Positions 53,974 to 62,441 of a stretch of 64,000 bases of DNA are shown here, in pieces. Within the stretch, counting starts at the first letter, position 1. Each line of letters starts with the position of its first letter. Where the stretch lies: contig NZ_CBDFIX010000002.1 of the NCBI RefSeq assembly GCF_965248315.1, positions 558,001 to 622,000 on the forward strand, written 5' to 3'. The position numbers and the translations under genes are program-made. Source of the stretch: Ulvibacterium sp965248315 (lineage in GTDB: Bacteria; Bacteroidota; Bacteroidia; Flavobacteriales; Flavobacteriaceae). The notes beneath the pieces were generated by a model. That model did not search any database. It was not told where the DNA came from and saw only the letters and a list, made by a program, of their open reading frames with translations.

Positions 53974-54087
53974 ATGGATATTCTAAATTTTCTGAATGGT
54001 GATTTGGTCTTTCCGTTGCTGGCCCTTTTTGTAGTAATCGTTTATTTTGTAAACCGGGTCAGGACAAGAAGGAAGTTTAAGAGATAA
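53974..54087 (+). CDS. Small single-span membrane protein, 37 residues
   Basis: A 37-codon gene below the usual length cutoff. The sequence starts MDILNFLNGDLVFPLL, then a hydrophobic span (about 11-27), then RVRTRRKFKR, a highly basic end. This is a positive-inside single-span protein. It lies alone in an otherwise empty 330-base gap, on the plus strand. I recall no name for it. It is supported by its composition; no ribosome-binding signal is expected in this phylum. Confidence 0.6.
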   Translation: MDILNFLNGDLVFPLLALFVVIVYFVNRVRTRRKFKR

Positions 54088-54192
54088 AAGGGTAAAAGTT
54101 AAACCTCTATTTCCAATATCATCAAAAACCATTTTCTTCCCTACAAACACGCAACTTTTTATAAAATACATATCTATACTATAAAAAATGTT

Positions 54193-54627
54193 ATGTATAA
54201 AATGCGCTTAATTTTTGTGTTGTTCTCCTTTTTAGTGCTTTTGGTGAATTGCTCTGACGATGATGATGATACGGTAATAGATTGCGAAAGGATAGGCTGT
54301 ACGGAACAATTTGTAACGCTCACTGTTAATGTAAGGGACGCCTCTGGGGTTGTTATTCCCTTGGATGCTTTTGAGGTTATAATAACCGCAACCGGTGAAG
54401 ATATTACCCGTGAAGTGTCTGGTCAGGAATTTGAAAACTTCCGGCAAAATGGAACCTATCCCCTCTTTGGGGATGAATTTGCAGAAAAATATAGAAATAA
54501 GACCGAAGTAATCAGTTTTAAGGGGTTCATAGAGGGTAAGCAAGTGGTAAATAACAGCTATAAAGTAGGGGCCGATTGTTGCCATGTGCTATTGATTGAT
54601 GGTAATCCTAACATTACGGTAGATTAA
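54193..54627 (+). CDS. Putative lipoprotein of unknown function
   Basis: A 144-residue protein with a lipoprotein signal (lipobox LLVNC, cysteine at 20) followed by an acidic SDDDDD stretch. The mature part begins with IDCERIGCTEQF and contains predicted beta-strands, with a Cys pair near the end (GADCCHVLLI). The pattern suggests a small carboxypeptidase-regulatory or Ig-like fold; that is a guess. It is separate from queD, which has its own promoter. Confidence 0.8.
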   Translation: MYKMRLIFVLFSFLVLLVNCSDDDDDTVIDCERIGCTEQFVTLTVNVRDASGVVIPLDAFEVIITATGEDITREVSGQEFENFRQNGTYPLFGDEFAEKYRNKTEVISFKGFIEGKQVVNNSYKVGADCCHVLLIDGNPNITVD

Positions 54628-54663
54628 CCCATTTCCTAACACTGTTCTCTTTTCTAGAATTCC

Positions 54664-54671
54664 TACCTTTG
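54664..54671 (+). promoter_or_regulatory. -7 promoter box (TACCTTTG) of queD
   Basis: Perfect TAnnTTTG match, 17 bases before the ATG at 54689. AGG AG directly precedes the ATG. Confidence 0.55.
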
Positions 54672-54688
54672 TCCAATTAATTTAGGAG

Positions 54689-55150
54689 ATGGGTAAAATA
54701 CGTATCACGAAACAATTTACTTTTGAGATGGGCCATGCCCTTTATGGGCATGATGGTAAATGCCGAAATATTCACGGGCATAGTTATAAATTGTCGGTGA
54801 CCGTTATAGGCGAACCCATTACGGATACTGCCCATGCAAAATTGGGAATGGTGATTGATTTTGGGGACCTAAAAAAAATCGTGAAGGAAGAGATTGTAGA
54901 CCCTTTTGACCACGCTTCAGTTTTCAATAAAAACACGCCTCATGGAGAACTGGCCAAAATATTGGAAAACGAGGGGCACAAAGTAATACTTACCGATTAC
55001 CAACCGACTAGTGAGAACATGGTTATTGATTTTGCAGAAAAAATAAAGTCGAGACTTCCAAAAGATATAAACCTTCATTCCTTAAAGCTTAGGGAAACCG
55101 AAACTGCCTTTGCGGAATGGTATGCCGAAGATAATGGCCTTCTCCCTTAA
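54689..55150 (+). CDS. queD: 6-carboxy-5,6,7,8-tetrahydropterin synthase (QueD/PTPS family)
   Basis: A 153-residue enzyme of the 6-pyruvoyl-tetrahydropterin synthase family. Zinc ligands are His16 (MGHALYG), His28 and His30 in CRNIHGH; Cys24 in the same CxxxHGH motif is the QueD-type catalytic residue. The motif ETAFAEWY lies near the C-terminus. It makes the precursor of queuosine in tRNA. Other queuosine genes are not in the window. Confidence 0.9.
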   Translation: MGKIRITKQFTFEMGHALYGHDGKCRNIHGHSYKLSVTVIGEPITDTAHAKLGMVIDFGDLKKIVKEEIVDPFDHASVFNKNTPHGELAKILENEGHKVILTDYQPTSENMVIDFAEKIKSRLPKDINLHSLKLRETETAFAEWYAEDNGLLP

Positions 55151-55189
55151 CAAAGGCCGATTGGTGCTTTTTCCTATCTTTACAACCAA

Positions 55190-55963
55190 ATGACTACCAT
55201 AAACATTCCACAAGGCAAAAAAGTCTATTTTGCCAGTGACAACCATTTAGGTGCGCCTACACGGGAACAAAGTCTGCCCCGCGAAAAAAAATTTGTAGCT
55301 TGGTTGGACGAAGCAAAAAAAGATGCTGCCGCTATTTTTCTTTTGGGCGATCTGTTCGACTTTTGGATGGAATACAAGACCGTTGTTCCCAAAGGTTTTA
55401 CCCGAACCCTGGGGAAATTGGCCGAATTATCGGACTCCGGAATCCCTATCTACTATTTTGTGGGTAATCATGACCTGTGGATGAACGGCTATTTTGAGGA
55501 AGAGCTCAATATTCCCGTTTTTCATAGGCCACAACAATTTAAGCTGAACGATACGTTGTTTTTTATTGGGCATGGAGACGGACTGGGCCCTGGGGATAAG
55601 GGCTTTAAGCGAATGAAAAAAGTGTTTACCAATCCTTTGGCCCAATGGTTCTTCCGCTGGTTGCATCCGGATTGGGGGGTTCGGATAGCCCAATACTTTT
55701 CGGTAAAGAACAAGTTGATTTCCGGTGACGAGGATACCAAATTCTTAGGTGAGGACAAGGAATGGTTGGTGCAATATGCCAAACGAAAACTGGAGCAAAG
55801 ACATTATGACTACTTCGTTTTTGGTCATCGTCATCTCCCTTTGGAAATCGATTTAAATGGAAAATCGACCTATACCAATTTGGGAGATTGGATCTCATAC
55901 TTTACCTATGGGATTTTTGATGGAGAAAAACTTACATTGGAGAAGTTTGAACAAGTGTCATAA
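55190..55963 (+). CDS. lpxH: UDP-2,3-diacylglucosamine diphosphatase
   Basis: A 257-residue metallophosphoesterase of lipid A synthesis that makes lipid X from UDP-diacylglucosamine. Metal motifs are FASDNHLGAP, GDLFDFW, GNHDLWM and GHRHLP. The DNHLG motif replaces the common D-x-H. It converges with recJ, with one base between the stop codons. Confidence 0.88.
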   Translation: MTTINIPQGKKVYFASDNHLGAPTREQSLPREKKFVAWLDEAKKDAAAIFLLGDLFDFWMEYKTVVPKGFTRTLGKLAELSDSGIPIYYFVGNHDLWMNGYFEEELNIPVFHRPQQFKLNDTLFFIGHGDGLGPGDKGFKRMKKVFTNPLAQWFFRWLHPDWGVRIAQYFSVKNKLISGDEDTKFLGEDKEWLVQYAKRKLEQRHYDYFVFGHRHLPLEIDLNGKSTYTNLGDWISYFTYGIFDGEKLTLEKFEQVS

Positions 55964-55964
55964 A

Positions 55965-57656
55965 TTATCCCCTCAAATCCCTCAATTTTAATTGCAAGCT
56001 CACCCTGCCCTGCCACTCGTTTTCATCCAATGAAAAAATGGCATCGAAGGATTTCTTATGGGCCGTTAGGGATAGCTTTTCGCCAAGGTTAAATCCTATG
56101 GCCCCAATGGGGCCCATACCATTTTGGACAAGGGATAATTTTAGATGCTTTTCATTTTCGCCTACCCCTTTGCCATAGCCCGTGTCATGAAGATTTTCCG
56201 TCATAAAGATCGGGGTCATATTGCCTGGTCCAAAAGGGGCAAACTGTTTGATAATCCGTAGCAGTTTGGGGGTGATATCCGTAAACTCTATTCGGGCATC
56301 CACTTTAATTTCCGGAGTAAGTAAATTAGGATCTATGGTTTCGGAAACCACTTTCTCAAATTGTTGTTTAAAAGCTTCGTATTGCCCTTCCAAAAGTGTG
56401 AGTCCAGCGGCATATTTATGACCTCCAAACTGTTCTATGCAATCGGAACACCCTTCTAAAGCGTTATACACGTCAAATCCCTTTACGGAACGCGCAGAGG
56501 CTGCCAGTTTATCCCCGCTTTTGGTAAAGACCAAGGTGGGGCGGTAGTAGGTTTCGGTCAGTCGGGAGGCAACAATCCCGATTACGCCTTTATGCCAGGT
56601 ATCCTTATAGACTACCGATGTAAACTTTTCTTCCTCCTTGTTTTCCTTAATCTGTATAAGAGCCTCTTGGGTAATTTCTTGATCCAAATTTCTGCGATTC
56701 AGATTAAATTGCTCTATTTCTTTAGCAAACTTGCGAGCTTGCCCCAAATCAGTTTCGGTCAATAGATTTACCGCATGCTGCCCGTGCTTCATACGCCCGG
56801 CCGCATTGATCCGGGGTGCAATGATGAAGACCACATCGGTAATGGTCAGTTCTTCTTTTTTGATTTGATTGATAATGGCCCTAAAACCAATCCTTGGATT
56901 TAAATTGATGACCTGCAATCCGTAAAACGCCAGAACCCTGTTCTCTCCTGTAATGGGTACAATATCCGCACCAATGGCCGTAGCCACCAAATCGAGATAT
57001 GGTACCAAGTCTTCTGTTGCCTGCCCATTCTTGGACGCCAAGGCCTGAATCAGTTTAAACCCTACCCCACACCCACAAAGTTCATCATAGGGATAATCAC
57101 AGTCCTCCCTTTTAGGGTCAAGGATAGCAATGGCCTCCGGCAATACATTCCCGGGCCTATGATGGTCACAAATAATAAAATCGATTCCCTTTTCCTTGGC
57201 ATAGGCTACCTTATCAATAGCTTTTACCCCACAGTCCAAGGCAATAATTAATGAAAAATCGTTGTCCTCGGCAAAATCGATACCTCGAAAAGAGACCCCA
57301 TAGCCTTCGGTATATCTATCCGGAATATAAGTGGCTACATTGGGATAGTATTCCAACAAATAAGAAGATACCAATGCTACCGCGGTAGTGCCATCTACGT
57401 CATAATCCCCGAACACCAGAATGTTTTCGTTATGGGCTATGGCTTTTTCAATCCGGTCTACGGCCACATCCATATCCCTCATCAGAAATGGATCGTGTAA
57501 ATGGGAAAGTTGTGGCCTAAAAAAACGCTTGGCTTCCTCATAATTGGTAATCCCACGTTGCAATAAAAGTTGGGTGATAAGACCATCCACCTGCAAGGCA
57601 TCCGAAAGCCTTTGGATATCGTCTTGCTCGGGTTTGGGTTTCAAAGTCCAGCGCAT
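55965..57656 (-). CDS. recJ: Single-stranded-DNA-specific exonuclease RecJ
   Basis: A 563-residue 5'-3' exonuclease. The DHH-family motifs are VFGDYDVDGTTA, DCGVKA, DHHRPG and a C-terminal DHHA1 region with GGHKYAAGLTL. It acts in mismatch and recombination repair. Complete, normal length. Confidence 0.95.
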   Translation of the reverse strand: MRWTLKPKPEQDDIQRLSDALQVDGLITQLLLQRGITNYEEAKRFFRPQLSHLHDPFLMRDMDVAVDRIEKAIAHNENILVFGDYDVDGTTAVALVSSYLLEYYPNVATYIPDRYTEGYGVSFRGIDFAEDNDFSLIIALDCGVKAIDKVAYAKEKGIDFIICDHHRPGNVLPEAIAILDPKREDCDYPYDELCGCGVGFKLIQALASKNGQATEDLVPYLDLVATAIGADIVPITGENRVLAFYGLQVINLNPRIGFRAIINQIKKEELTITDVVFIIAPRINAAGRMKHGQHAVNLLTETDLGQARKFAKEIEQFNLNRRNLDQEITQEALIQIKENKEEEKFTSVVYKDTWHKGVIGIVASRLTETYYRPTLVFTKSGDKLAASARSVKGFDVYNALEGCSDCIEQFGGHKYAAGLTLLEGQYEAFKQQFEKVVSETIDPNLLTPEIKVDARIEFTDITPKLLRIIKQFAPFGPGNMTPIFMTENLHDTGYGKGVGENEKHLKLSLVQNGMGPIGAIGFNLGEKLSLTAHKKSFDAIFSLDENEWQGRVSLQLKLRDLRG

Positions 57657-57886
57657 GTCCTAAAATTCAAAAATAAAAGTCAAGCTCAAATAAAACTATT
57701 ACGTTGGGTCAGGTTAAAGAGAAAGATAAGGCAATTATTTTGAAATATAGATTATAGTCTATGAAATTTTATTGTTTTCCCATATCTGCCAATACCATCG
57801 AAAACATTTCGGTTGGCGTTCCTACAACAAATCAAACCCAAATACAAAAACCAAAGTCAAGCTCAACTTCAAAGCTAAGCGAATAG

Positions 57887-58234
57887 CTAACCTTTATTTT
57901 TAATAATTGTGGCCATAATTCTTATCAATTGTTCAACTTCATCCAAAAGCTCCTCTATTTTCGAGCTATCAGCATAACCGATCTTTGCTAAAATCTTGAG
58001 ATTAATTCGAGATTCCTTGAGCTCTTTCAGAGAGATTGCTGCCTTATTTTTAAAGTCTTTGTCCGATTGGGCCCCTTGCATTTCTCCAAAATTAAGTGCA
58101 GAACCACCCCCAGAGCGTAGAAGCTGATTGCCATAGTACTGACCGGTCAAATCATTGGGTATTGTCTTGCAAAACAGTGCTATCTCGGCCGCAAAATTCA
58201 CCAATCTTTCTTCGAGGTCATAGGTTTTTAGCAT
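57887..58234 (-). CDS. Four-helix bundle protein (S23-like)
   Basis: A 115-residue all-helical protein of the four-helix-bundle (TIGR02436) family. The segments YYGNQLLRSGGGSALNFGEMQGAQS and SLKELKESRINLKIL, each broken here into parts, are hallmarks. Similar proteins sit in 23S rRNA intervening sequences or alone; function unknown. The start is the ATG at 58234; a longer frame upstream would run into a TGTATT hexamer repeat and the OsmC gene. AT-rich surroundings and short direct repeats around it are consistent with acquired DNA, but this is weak. Confidence 0.8.
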   Translation of the reverse strand: MLKTYDLEERLVNFAAEIALFCKTIPNDLTGQYYGNQLLRSGGGSALNFGEMQGAQSDKDFKNKAAISLKELKESRINLKILAKIGYADSSKIEELLDEVEQLIRIMATIIKNKG

Positions 58235-58239
58235 CAAAC

Positions 58240-58257
58240 TGTATTTGTATTTGTATT
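58240..58257. repeat. Short hexamer tandem repeat, 3 copies of TGTATT
   Basis: Three perfect copies immediately upstream of the four-helix-bundle start codon (six bases away on the minus strand). It could alter leader length if copy number changes, but three units are few. Confidence 0.6.
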
Positions 58258-58269
58258 TTGTGTCTGACT

Positions 58270-58695
58270 TTATCTGTGAAATACCGTTTTTACTTCCAAC
58301 TTTGCGAACTTTCTGAACATCTCCATAACACCGCAATATTTTTCAACGGAGAGTTCTACCGCTCGGTCCAGTTTTTTCTCGTTGAGATTATTCCCGTAAA
58401 AATGGTATTCTATAGTAACCTTATCGTAGTATTTGGGGTGCTCGTCCGTAAGGTTGGCAATGGTCTCGATTTGAAAATCATCTACCTCCAGTTTCATCTT
58501 TTTAAAAAGTCCCGCTACATCTAGTCCGGAGCATCCTGCTAAAGCAGAAAGCATCAAAGCCTTGGGGCGCAGTCCATCGCCTTCCCCGCCATCATCGGGA
58601 CTTGCATCGATTTTTATATCATGCCCGGAAATATTATTACTTTCAAAGGCCATATTTCCCAGCCATTTGGTCGTGATATGATTTGTTGTGCCCAT
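58270..58695 (-). CDS. OsmC-family peroxiredoxin-like protein
   Basis: A 141-residue protein of the OsmC/Ohr fold. The peroxidatic cysteine pair is Cys55 (ALAGCSGLDV) and Cys121 (EKYCGVMEMF), as in hydroperoxide reductases. It detoxifies organic peroxides. It is divergent to the AhpD-like gene, which has a related redox role. Confidence 0.9.
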   Translation of the reverse strand: MGTTNHITTKWLGNMAFESNNISGHDIKIDASPDDGGEGDGLRPKALMLSALAGCSGLDVAGLFKKMKLEVDDFQIETIANLTDEHPKYYDKVTIEYHFYGNNLNEKKLDRAVELSVEKYCGVMEMFRKFAKLEVKTVFHR

Positions 58696-58810
58696 AAATT
58701 TTTGTTTATTGTAGGCTATAAAAGTACGACAAATAGATGCCTTTCAAAACATTCGATTATAAGGATTTTCTCGTTTCGCGTCTCCGTATTTTGTAACTTA
58801 AATTTAGTAT

Positions 58811-59413
58811 ATGCCCTTAGTAACCCCTCTTAATCCCAATCATGATATCGAGACCAAAAAACTGGCCGAATTCTTCAATGAAACGCTTGGTTTTTGTCCC
58901 AATTCCGTGTTGACCATGCAACATAGGCCGGCCATTTCCAAAGCCTTTATCAACCTGAACAAGGCCGTAATGGCCAATGAGGGTAGGGTAACCTCGGCCC
59001 TAAAACGAATGATTGCCTGGGTCAGTAGCAATGCCACAGGATGCCGTTACTGCCAAGCCCATGCTATACGTGCGGCCGAGCGCTATGGCGGGGAACAGGA
59101 ACAATTGGACAATATTTGGGATTACCGGACCCATTCTGCCTTTTCCGAAGCCGAACGGGCCGCCCTCGATTTTTCCCTGGCCGCATCTCAAGTACCCAAT
59201 ACGGTAAATGCGGAAATCAAATCACGTTTATACGAACACTGGAACGAAGGGGAAATTGTGGAGATGTTGGGTGTTATTTCCCTGTTCGGGTATCTTAACC
59301 GATGGAACGACTCCATGGGTACCTCTATTGAGGACGGGGCCGTGGAAAGTGCCACACAGTATTTGGGAAAACACGGTTGGGAGAAAGGGAAACATGGTGG
59401 TGAAATGTATTAA
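58811..59413 (+). CDS. AhpD-like / carboxymuconolactone decarboxylase family protein
   Basis: A 200-residue AhpD-fold protein. The redox CxxC with its histidine is Cys78, Cys81 and His84 (TGCRYCQAHA). It has a longer C-terminus than the AhpD-like protein at 26757. It is followed 21 bases later by a Crp/Fnr regulator gene, likely in one transcript, so peroxide or redox stress may be sensed and countered together. Confidence 0.9.
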   Translation: MPLVTPLNPNHDIETKKLAEFFNETLGFCPNSVLTMQHRPAISKAFINLNKAVMANEGRVTSALKRMIAWVSSNATGCRYCQAHAIRAAERYGGEQEQLDNIWDYRTHSAFSEAERAALDFSLAASQVPNTVNAEIKSRLYEHWNEGEIVEMLGVISLFGYLNRWNDSMGTSIEDGAVESATQYLGKHGWEKGKHGGEMY

Positions 59414-59434
59414 AAATCTCTAGGAAATTTAAAA

Positions 59435-60001
59435 ATGCAACACATTAGAGAACATCTGGAATCCTTTGCTCCCCTTTCCGATGATGATTGGTATGTTTTT
59501 AAATCCAAACTGGTCCTCCAAAATTATCCCAAAAACGGTATAATCCTCAAACAAGGAACGACGGAGAACTACTTGTCTTTTATAGAATCCGGTGTGGTAC
59601 GGTTGTATATTCCAAAAATTGACAACGATCTCACTTTTGGCTTTGTCTTCGCCTCTAGTTTTGTGAGCGCCTATGATTCCTTTTTGACACAATCCCCTTG
59701 TAATTATCAAATCCAATCCATAACCCCTACGAAACTTTGGCGGATAAGTTATGCCGATTTACAAACGATATATAAAGAAACGGCCATCGGCAATGAGATT
59801 GGGCGAAAAAATGCGGAAACCCTATTTCTGATAAAATCCAAGCGCGAATTGGCACTCTTGAACAAATCGGCTAAAGAACGCTATTTGGAATTGTTTTCGG
59901 AACGGCCAGAACTGATTCGGGAAATTCCCTTGAAGTATATCGCCTCATATATTGGCATTACCCCACAGGCCCTGAGCCGAATTCGCCGGCAGATTTCTTA
60001 A
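59435..60001 (+). CDS. Crp/Fnr-family transcriptional regulator (1)
   Basis: A 188-residue regulator with a cyclic-nucleotide-binding-like domain (about 25-115) and a C-terminal winged helix, seen as IASYIGITPQALSRIRRQ near the end. FNR-type iron-sulfur cysteines are absent. It is a member of the flavobacterial single-domain Crp group. It sits 21 bases after an AhpD-like gene and 45 bases before a DoxX-like gene. Confidence 0.9.
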   Translation: MQHIREHLESFAPLSDDDWYVFKSKLVLQNYPKNGIILKQGTTENYLSFIESGVVRLYIPKIDNDLTFGFVFASSFVSAYDSFLTQSPCNYQIQSITPTKLWRISYADLQTIYKETAIGNEIGRKNAETLFLIKSKRELALLNKSAKERYLELFSERPELIREIPLKYIASYIGITPQALSRIRRQIS

Positions 60002-60046
60002 CCTAGGTTCATTGCACGGCATCTTTTTAATGGGAATCTTTGCCCT

Positions 60047-60499
60047 ATGAAAACATTAATCGTCTTACTAGGAACTTTTCTTATTTCCCTAATCCTGATC
60101 AAGTTTATTAAAGGGCAGTTGTCCCTGGCTCTGGCAGCACAAATTGCCATGGCCGCAATGCTGGTATTTACGGCAATCGGCCATTTTGCCTTTACCCATG
60201 GAATGGCACAAATGCTCCCCGATTTCATTCCTGCAAAAAAAGAACTGGTCTACTTCACGGGTTTCATGGAAATTGGGTTCGCCATAGGTTTGCTTATGCC
60301 GAGATATAAGGTCACCGTAGCTTGGGTCCTAATCGTTTTCTTTATTTTGATTCTTCCGGCGAACATTAAAGCGGCCCTGGAGAACATCAATTACCAGACT
60401 GGGGAGCTCAATGGAAAAGGGATATCCTACTTGTGGTTTAGAATTCCATTGCAGTTGTTCTTTATCCTGTGGGTTTATTTCTCAACACTGAAGAAATAG
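60047..60499 (+). CDS. DoxX-like membrane protein
   Basis: A 150-residue protein with four membrane spans. It shows the family's MVFTAIGHFAF-type segment (here AMLVFTAIGHFAFTHG), ELVYFTGFMEIGFAIG and LPANIKAALENI. DoxX-like proteins are linked to thiol and oxidative stress in some bacteria. It probably belongs with the preceding regulator and AhpD-like gene. Its stop codon abuts the uracil-DNA glycosylase gene. Confidence 0.85.
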   Translation: MKTLIVLLGTFLISLILIKFIKGQLSLALAAQIAMAAMLVFTAIGHFAFTHGMAQMLPDFIPAKKELVYFTGFMEIGFAIGLLMPRYKVTVAWVLIVFFILILPANIKAALENINYQTGELNGKGISYLWFRIPLQLFFILWVYFSTLKK

Positions 60500-61072
60500 T
60501 TATCTAAGTGCATCTTTTATTCGCCATTGCAATTCGGTGATAACTTCCTCTACAAACCATGGATTTTTGCTTAACCAAAATCGATTTCTGGGCGAAGGGT
60601 GGGGTAATACAAAATAATGTGGCAGATAGTTCTTATAGGCCCTCACCGTTTCGGTCAGATTCTTTTCCATTTTTTCGCCCAAATAATAGTGCTGCGCATA
60701 TTGCCCGATCAGGATAACCAGTTGTAGGTTGGGCATTTGATCAAAGAGCGGAATATGCCATAGAGGAGCACACTCCGAACGTGGCGGCAAATCACCACTT
60801 TTCCCCTTTCCTGGATAGCAGAAACCCATAGGGATCAACGCAATTTTCTTTTCGTCATAGAACATGCCGTCCGTAACGCCCAACCAGTTTCGCAATTGCT
60901 TGCCGCTGGGATCGTCCCAGGGAACACCTGTCTTATGAACTTTGGTTCCGGGAGCCTGTCCGATTATCGCTATTCTAGATTCCGGATTTGCGGCAACAAT
61001 AGGTCTTGGGCCCAAGGCCAAATGCGCCTTGCATACCTCGCAGTTCCGTATTTCCGTAAGTAAATCTTCCAT
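60500..61072 (-). CDS. Uracil-DNA glycosylase family protein
   Basis: A 190-residue glycosylase. Motif 1 is IIGQAPGTKVHKTG, the C-terminal substrate motif is LPHPSPRNRFW, and cysteines (CEVCK near the N-terminus, FCYPG and SECAPLW) could bind an iron-sulfur cluster as in family 4 enzymes. It removes uracil from DNA; substrate range is uncertain. Confidence 0.88.
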   Translation of the reverse strand: MEDLLTEIRNCEVCKAHLALGPRPIVAANPESRIAIIGQAPGTKVHKTGVPWDDPSGKQLRNWLGVTDGMFYDEKKIALIPMGFCYPGKGKSGDLPPRSECAPLWHIPLFDQMPNLQLVILIGQYAQHYYLGEKMEKNLTETVRAYKNYLPHYFVLPHPSPRNRFWLSKNPWFVEEVITELQWRIKDALR

Positions 61073-61210
61073 GGATACTTTGTAAATTGTCGAAAGTCAA
61101 AAGGTAAACTAACAAAAAGAATCCTGGAACCTCCATCCCATTTCTTGATACAAATCAATTTTTCCGATTGGCAAAAGCCTCACTTTTGTACTATATAAAA
61201 TCCATTATTC

Positions 61211-61786
61211 ATGCCTACCTTATTAATTACTCCGGAAAATCAAATTCAACGCTTGAATCTATTGATGAAGAGCATAAACGAACTTCAGGAACTGGATATC
61301 TCAAAGTTGACTACCCCACCAAAACCTAAGGCTTGGAGTGTTTTGGAAATTATCGAACATTTAAGCATTGCGTATACATTTTATGTTGAAAAAATTGATG
61401 CCGCCCTGGCAAAGTCAACCGATCATAACTCGATGAATGAACCATTTAAGGCCAGGGCTTGGCAAAAAATCATAATCATGGGGCAACGTCCCAAGGATCG
61501 TAGGCGAAAGTGGAAAATGAAGACGTTACGAAAATTTGAACCGATTTTTTCCAACCATATGACCCATGAACAGATTCATACAGTGTTTGAAAAATTTAGC
61601 CGTTTATACAGCCATTTAAAACAAGCTATGCTTAGCAGTCGGCAAAAAGAGGTTTCCAAAACTAAAATTACCTCGGCTATAGGTCCTATAGTCACTTTTT
61701 ATTTACCTGAATGTTTTGAGTTCTTATTGAGCCATGCAGAGCGACACCTTGTTCAAATTGAGGAAACCTTGGATTCATTATCCTAA
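61211..61786 (+). CDS. DinB-superfamily protein
   Basis: A 191-residue helical protein resembling the DinB/YfiT superfamily (DUF1569-like). Metal-site histidines are plausible in IEHLSIAYTF, HMTHEQIH and LSHAERHLVQIEE. Enzymes of this fold transfer thiols or act as metal-dependent hydrolases; the role here is unknown. Confidence 0.8.
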   Translation: MPTLLITPENQIQRLNLLMKSINELQELDISKLTTPPKPKAWSVLEIIEHLSIAYTFYVEKIDAALAKSTDHNSMNEPFKARAWQKIIIMGQRPKDRRRKWKMKTLRKFEPIFSNHMTHEQIHTVFEKFSRLYSHLKQAMLSSRQKEVSKTKITSAIGPIVTFYLPECFEFLLSHAERHLVQIEETLDSLS

Positions 61787-61797
61787 TTATTACTATA

Positions 61798-61848
61798 GTG
61801 CATAAATCCTATCGTAAACCTTATTTTTATAGTCCATACGTTATGCAC
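61798..61848. promoter_or_regulatory. Inverted repeat upstream of second Crp/Fnr gene
   Basis: GTGCATAA (61798-61805) and TTATGCAC (61841-61848) are perfect inverted copies 35 bases apart, just before the ATG at 61854. ATAGTGCATA and ATAGTCCATA also repeat with one mismatch. Could be an operator for the regulator or its own dimer. Confidence 0.4.
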
Positions 61849-61853
61849 CTTCT

Positions 61854-62438
61854 ATGGACGATACGACATATCAAAAACTGAAACACTTTTTCCCACAGGT
61901 TCATTTGGGTTCGGAGAGCGAATCAAAATTCCGCTCTTTATGGGTTCCAAAATCCTTTAATCGCTCCGAACTCATTACCGAAGCGGGTAATACCGAGCGC
62001 TACTTTTATTTTGTATTGGAAGGGGTACAGGCCCTTTATATCCTAAATGAGAAAGGGGAGAAAGTAGTTTTGGGATTTTCGTATTCCGGGAGCCCTTCCG
62101 GTGTTTTCGATTCCTTTATTTATAAAACCTCTTCATTTACTTTTTTGGAGGCCCTAAAGCCTTCCAAAATGTTGGCCATCACCTGGGAAAATTATCAAAG
62201 TCTCTTTGAACTTGATCCGGATTTTCAGACTTGGGGGCATCATTTTTTTAGGGATATCCTTATGGGCCGATTGTATCGGGAAGCAGAGTTGCTTACCCTG
62301 TCCGCTGAAGAACGTTATATACAATTCATGCAGCGTTGTCCCAAGGAATTACAAGTAATTCCACAAAAATATTTAGCCTCTTACTTAAATATGAAACCGG
62401 AAACGTTTAGCCGACTTCGAAAATCCGCCCGCTACTAG
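61854..62438 (+). CDS. Crp/Fnr-family transcriptional regulator (2)
   Basis: A 194-residue regulator similar in layout to the one at 59435: sensing domain in residues 30-120 and a C-terminal winged helix (LASYLNMKPETFSRLRKSARY). No FNR cysteines. The two are not very close in sequence, so they likely respond to different signals. An inverted repeat precedes it. Confidence 0.9.
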   Translation: MDDTTYQKLKHFFPQVHLGSESESKFRSLWVPKSFNRSELITEAGNTERYFYFVLEGVQALYILNEKGEKVVLGFSYSGSPSGVFDSFIYKTSSFTFLEALKPSKMLAITWENYQSLFELDPDFQTWGHHFFRDILMGRLYREAELLTLSAEERYIQFMQRCPKELQVIPQKYLASYLNMKPETFSRLRKSARY

Positions 62439-62441
62439 ACA

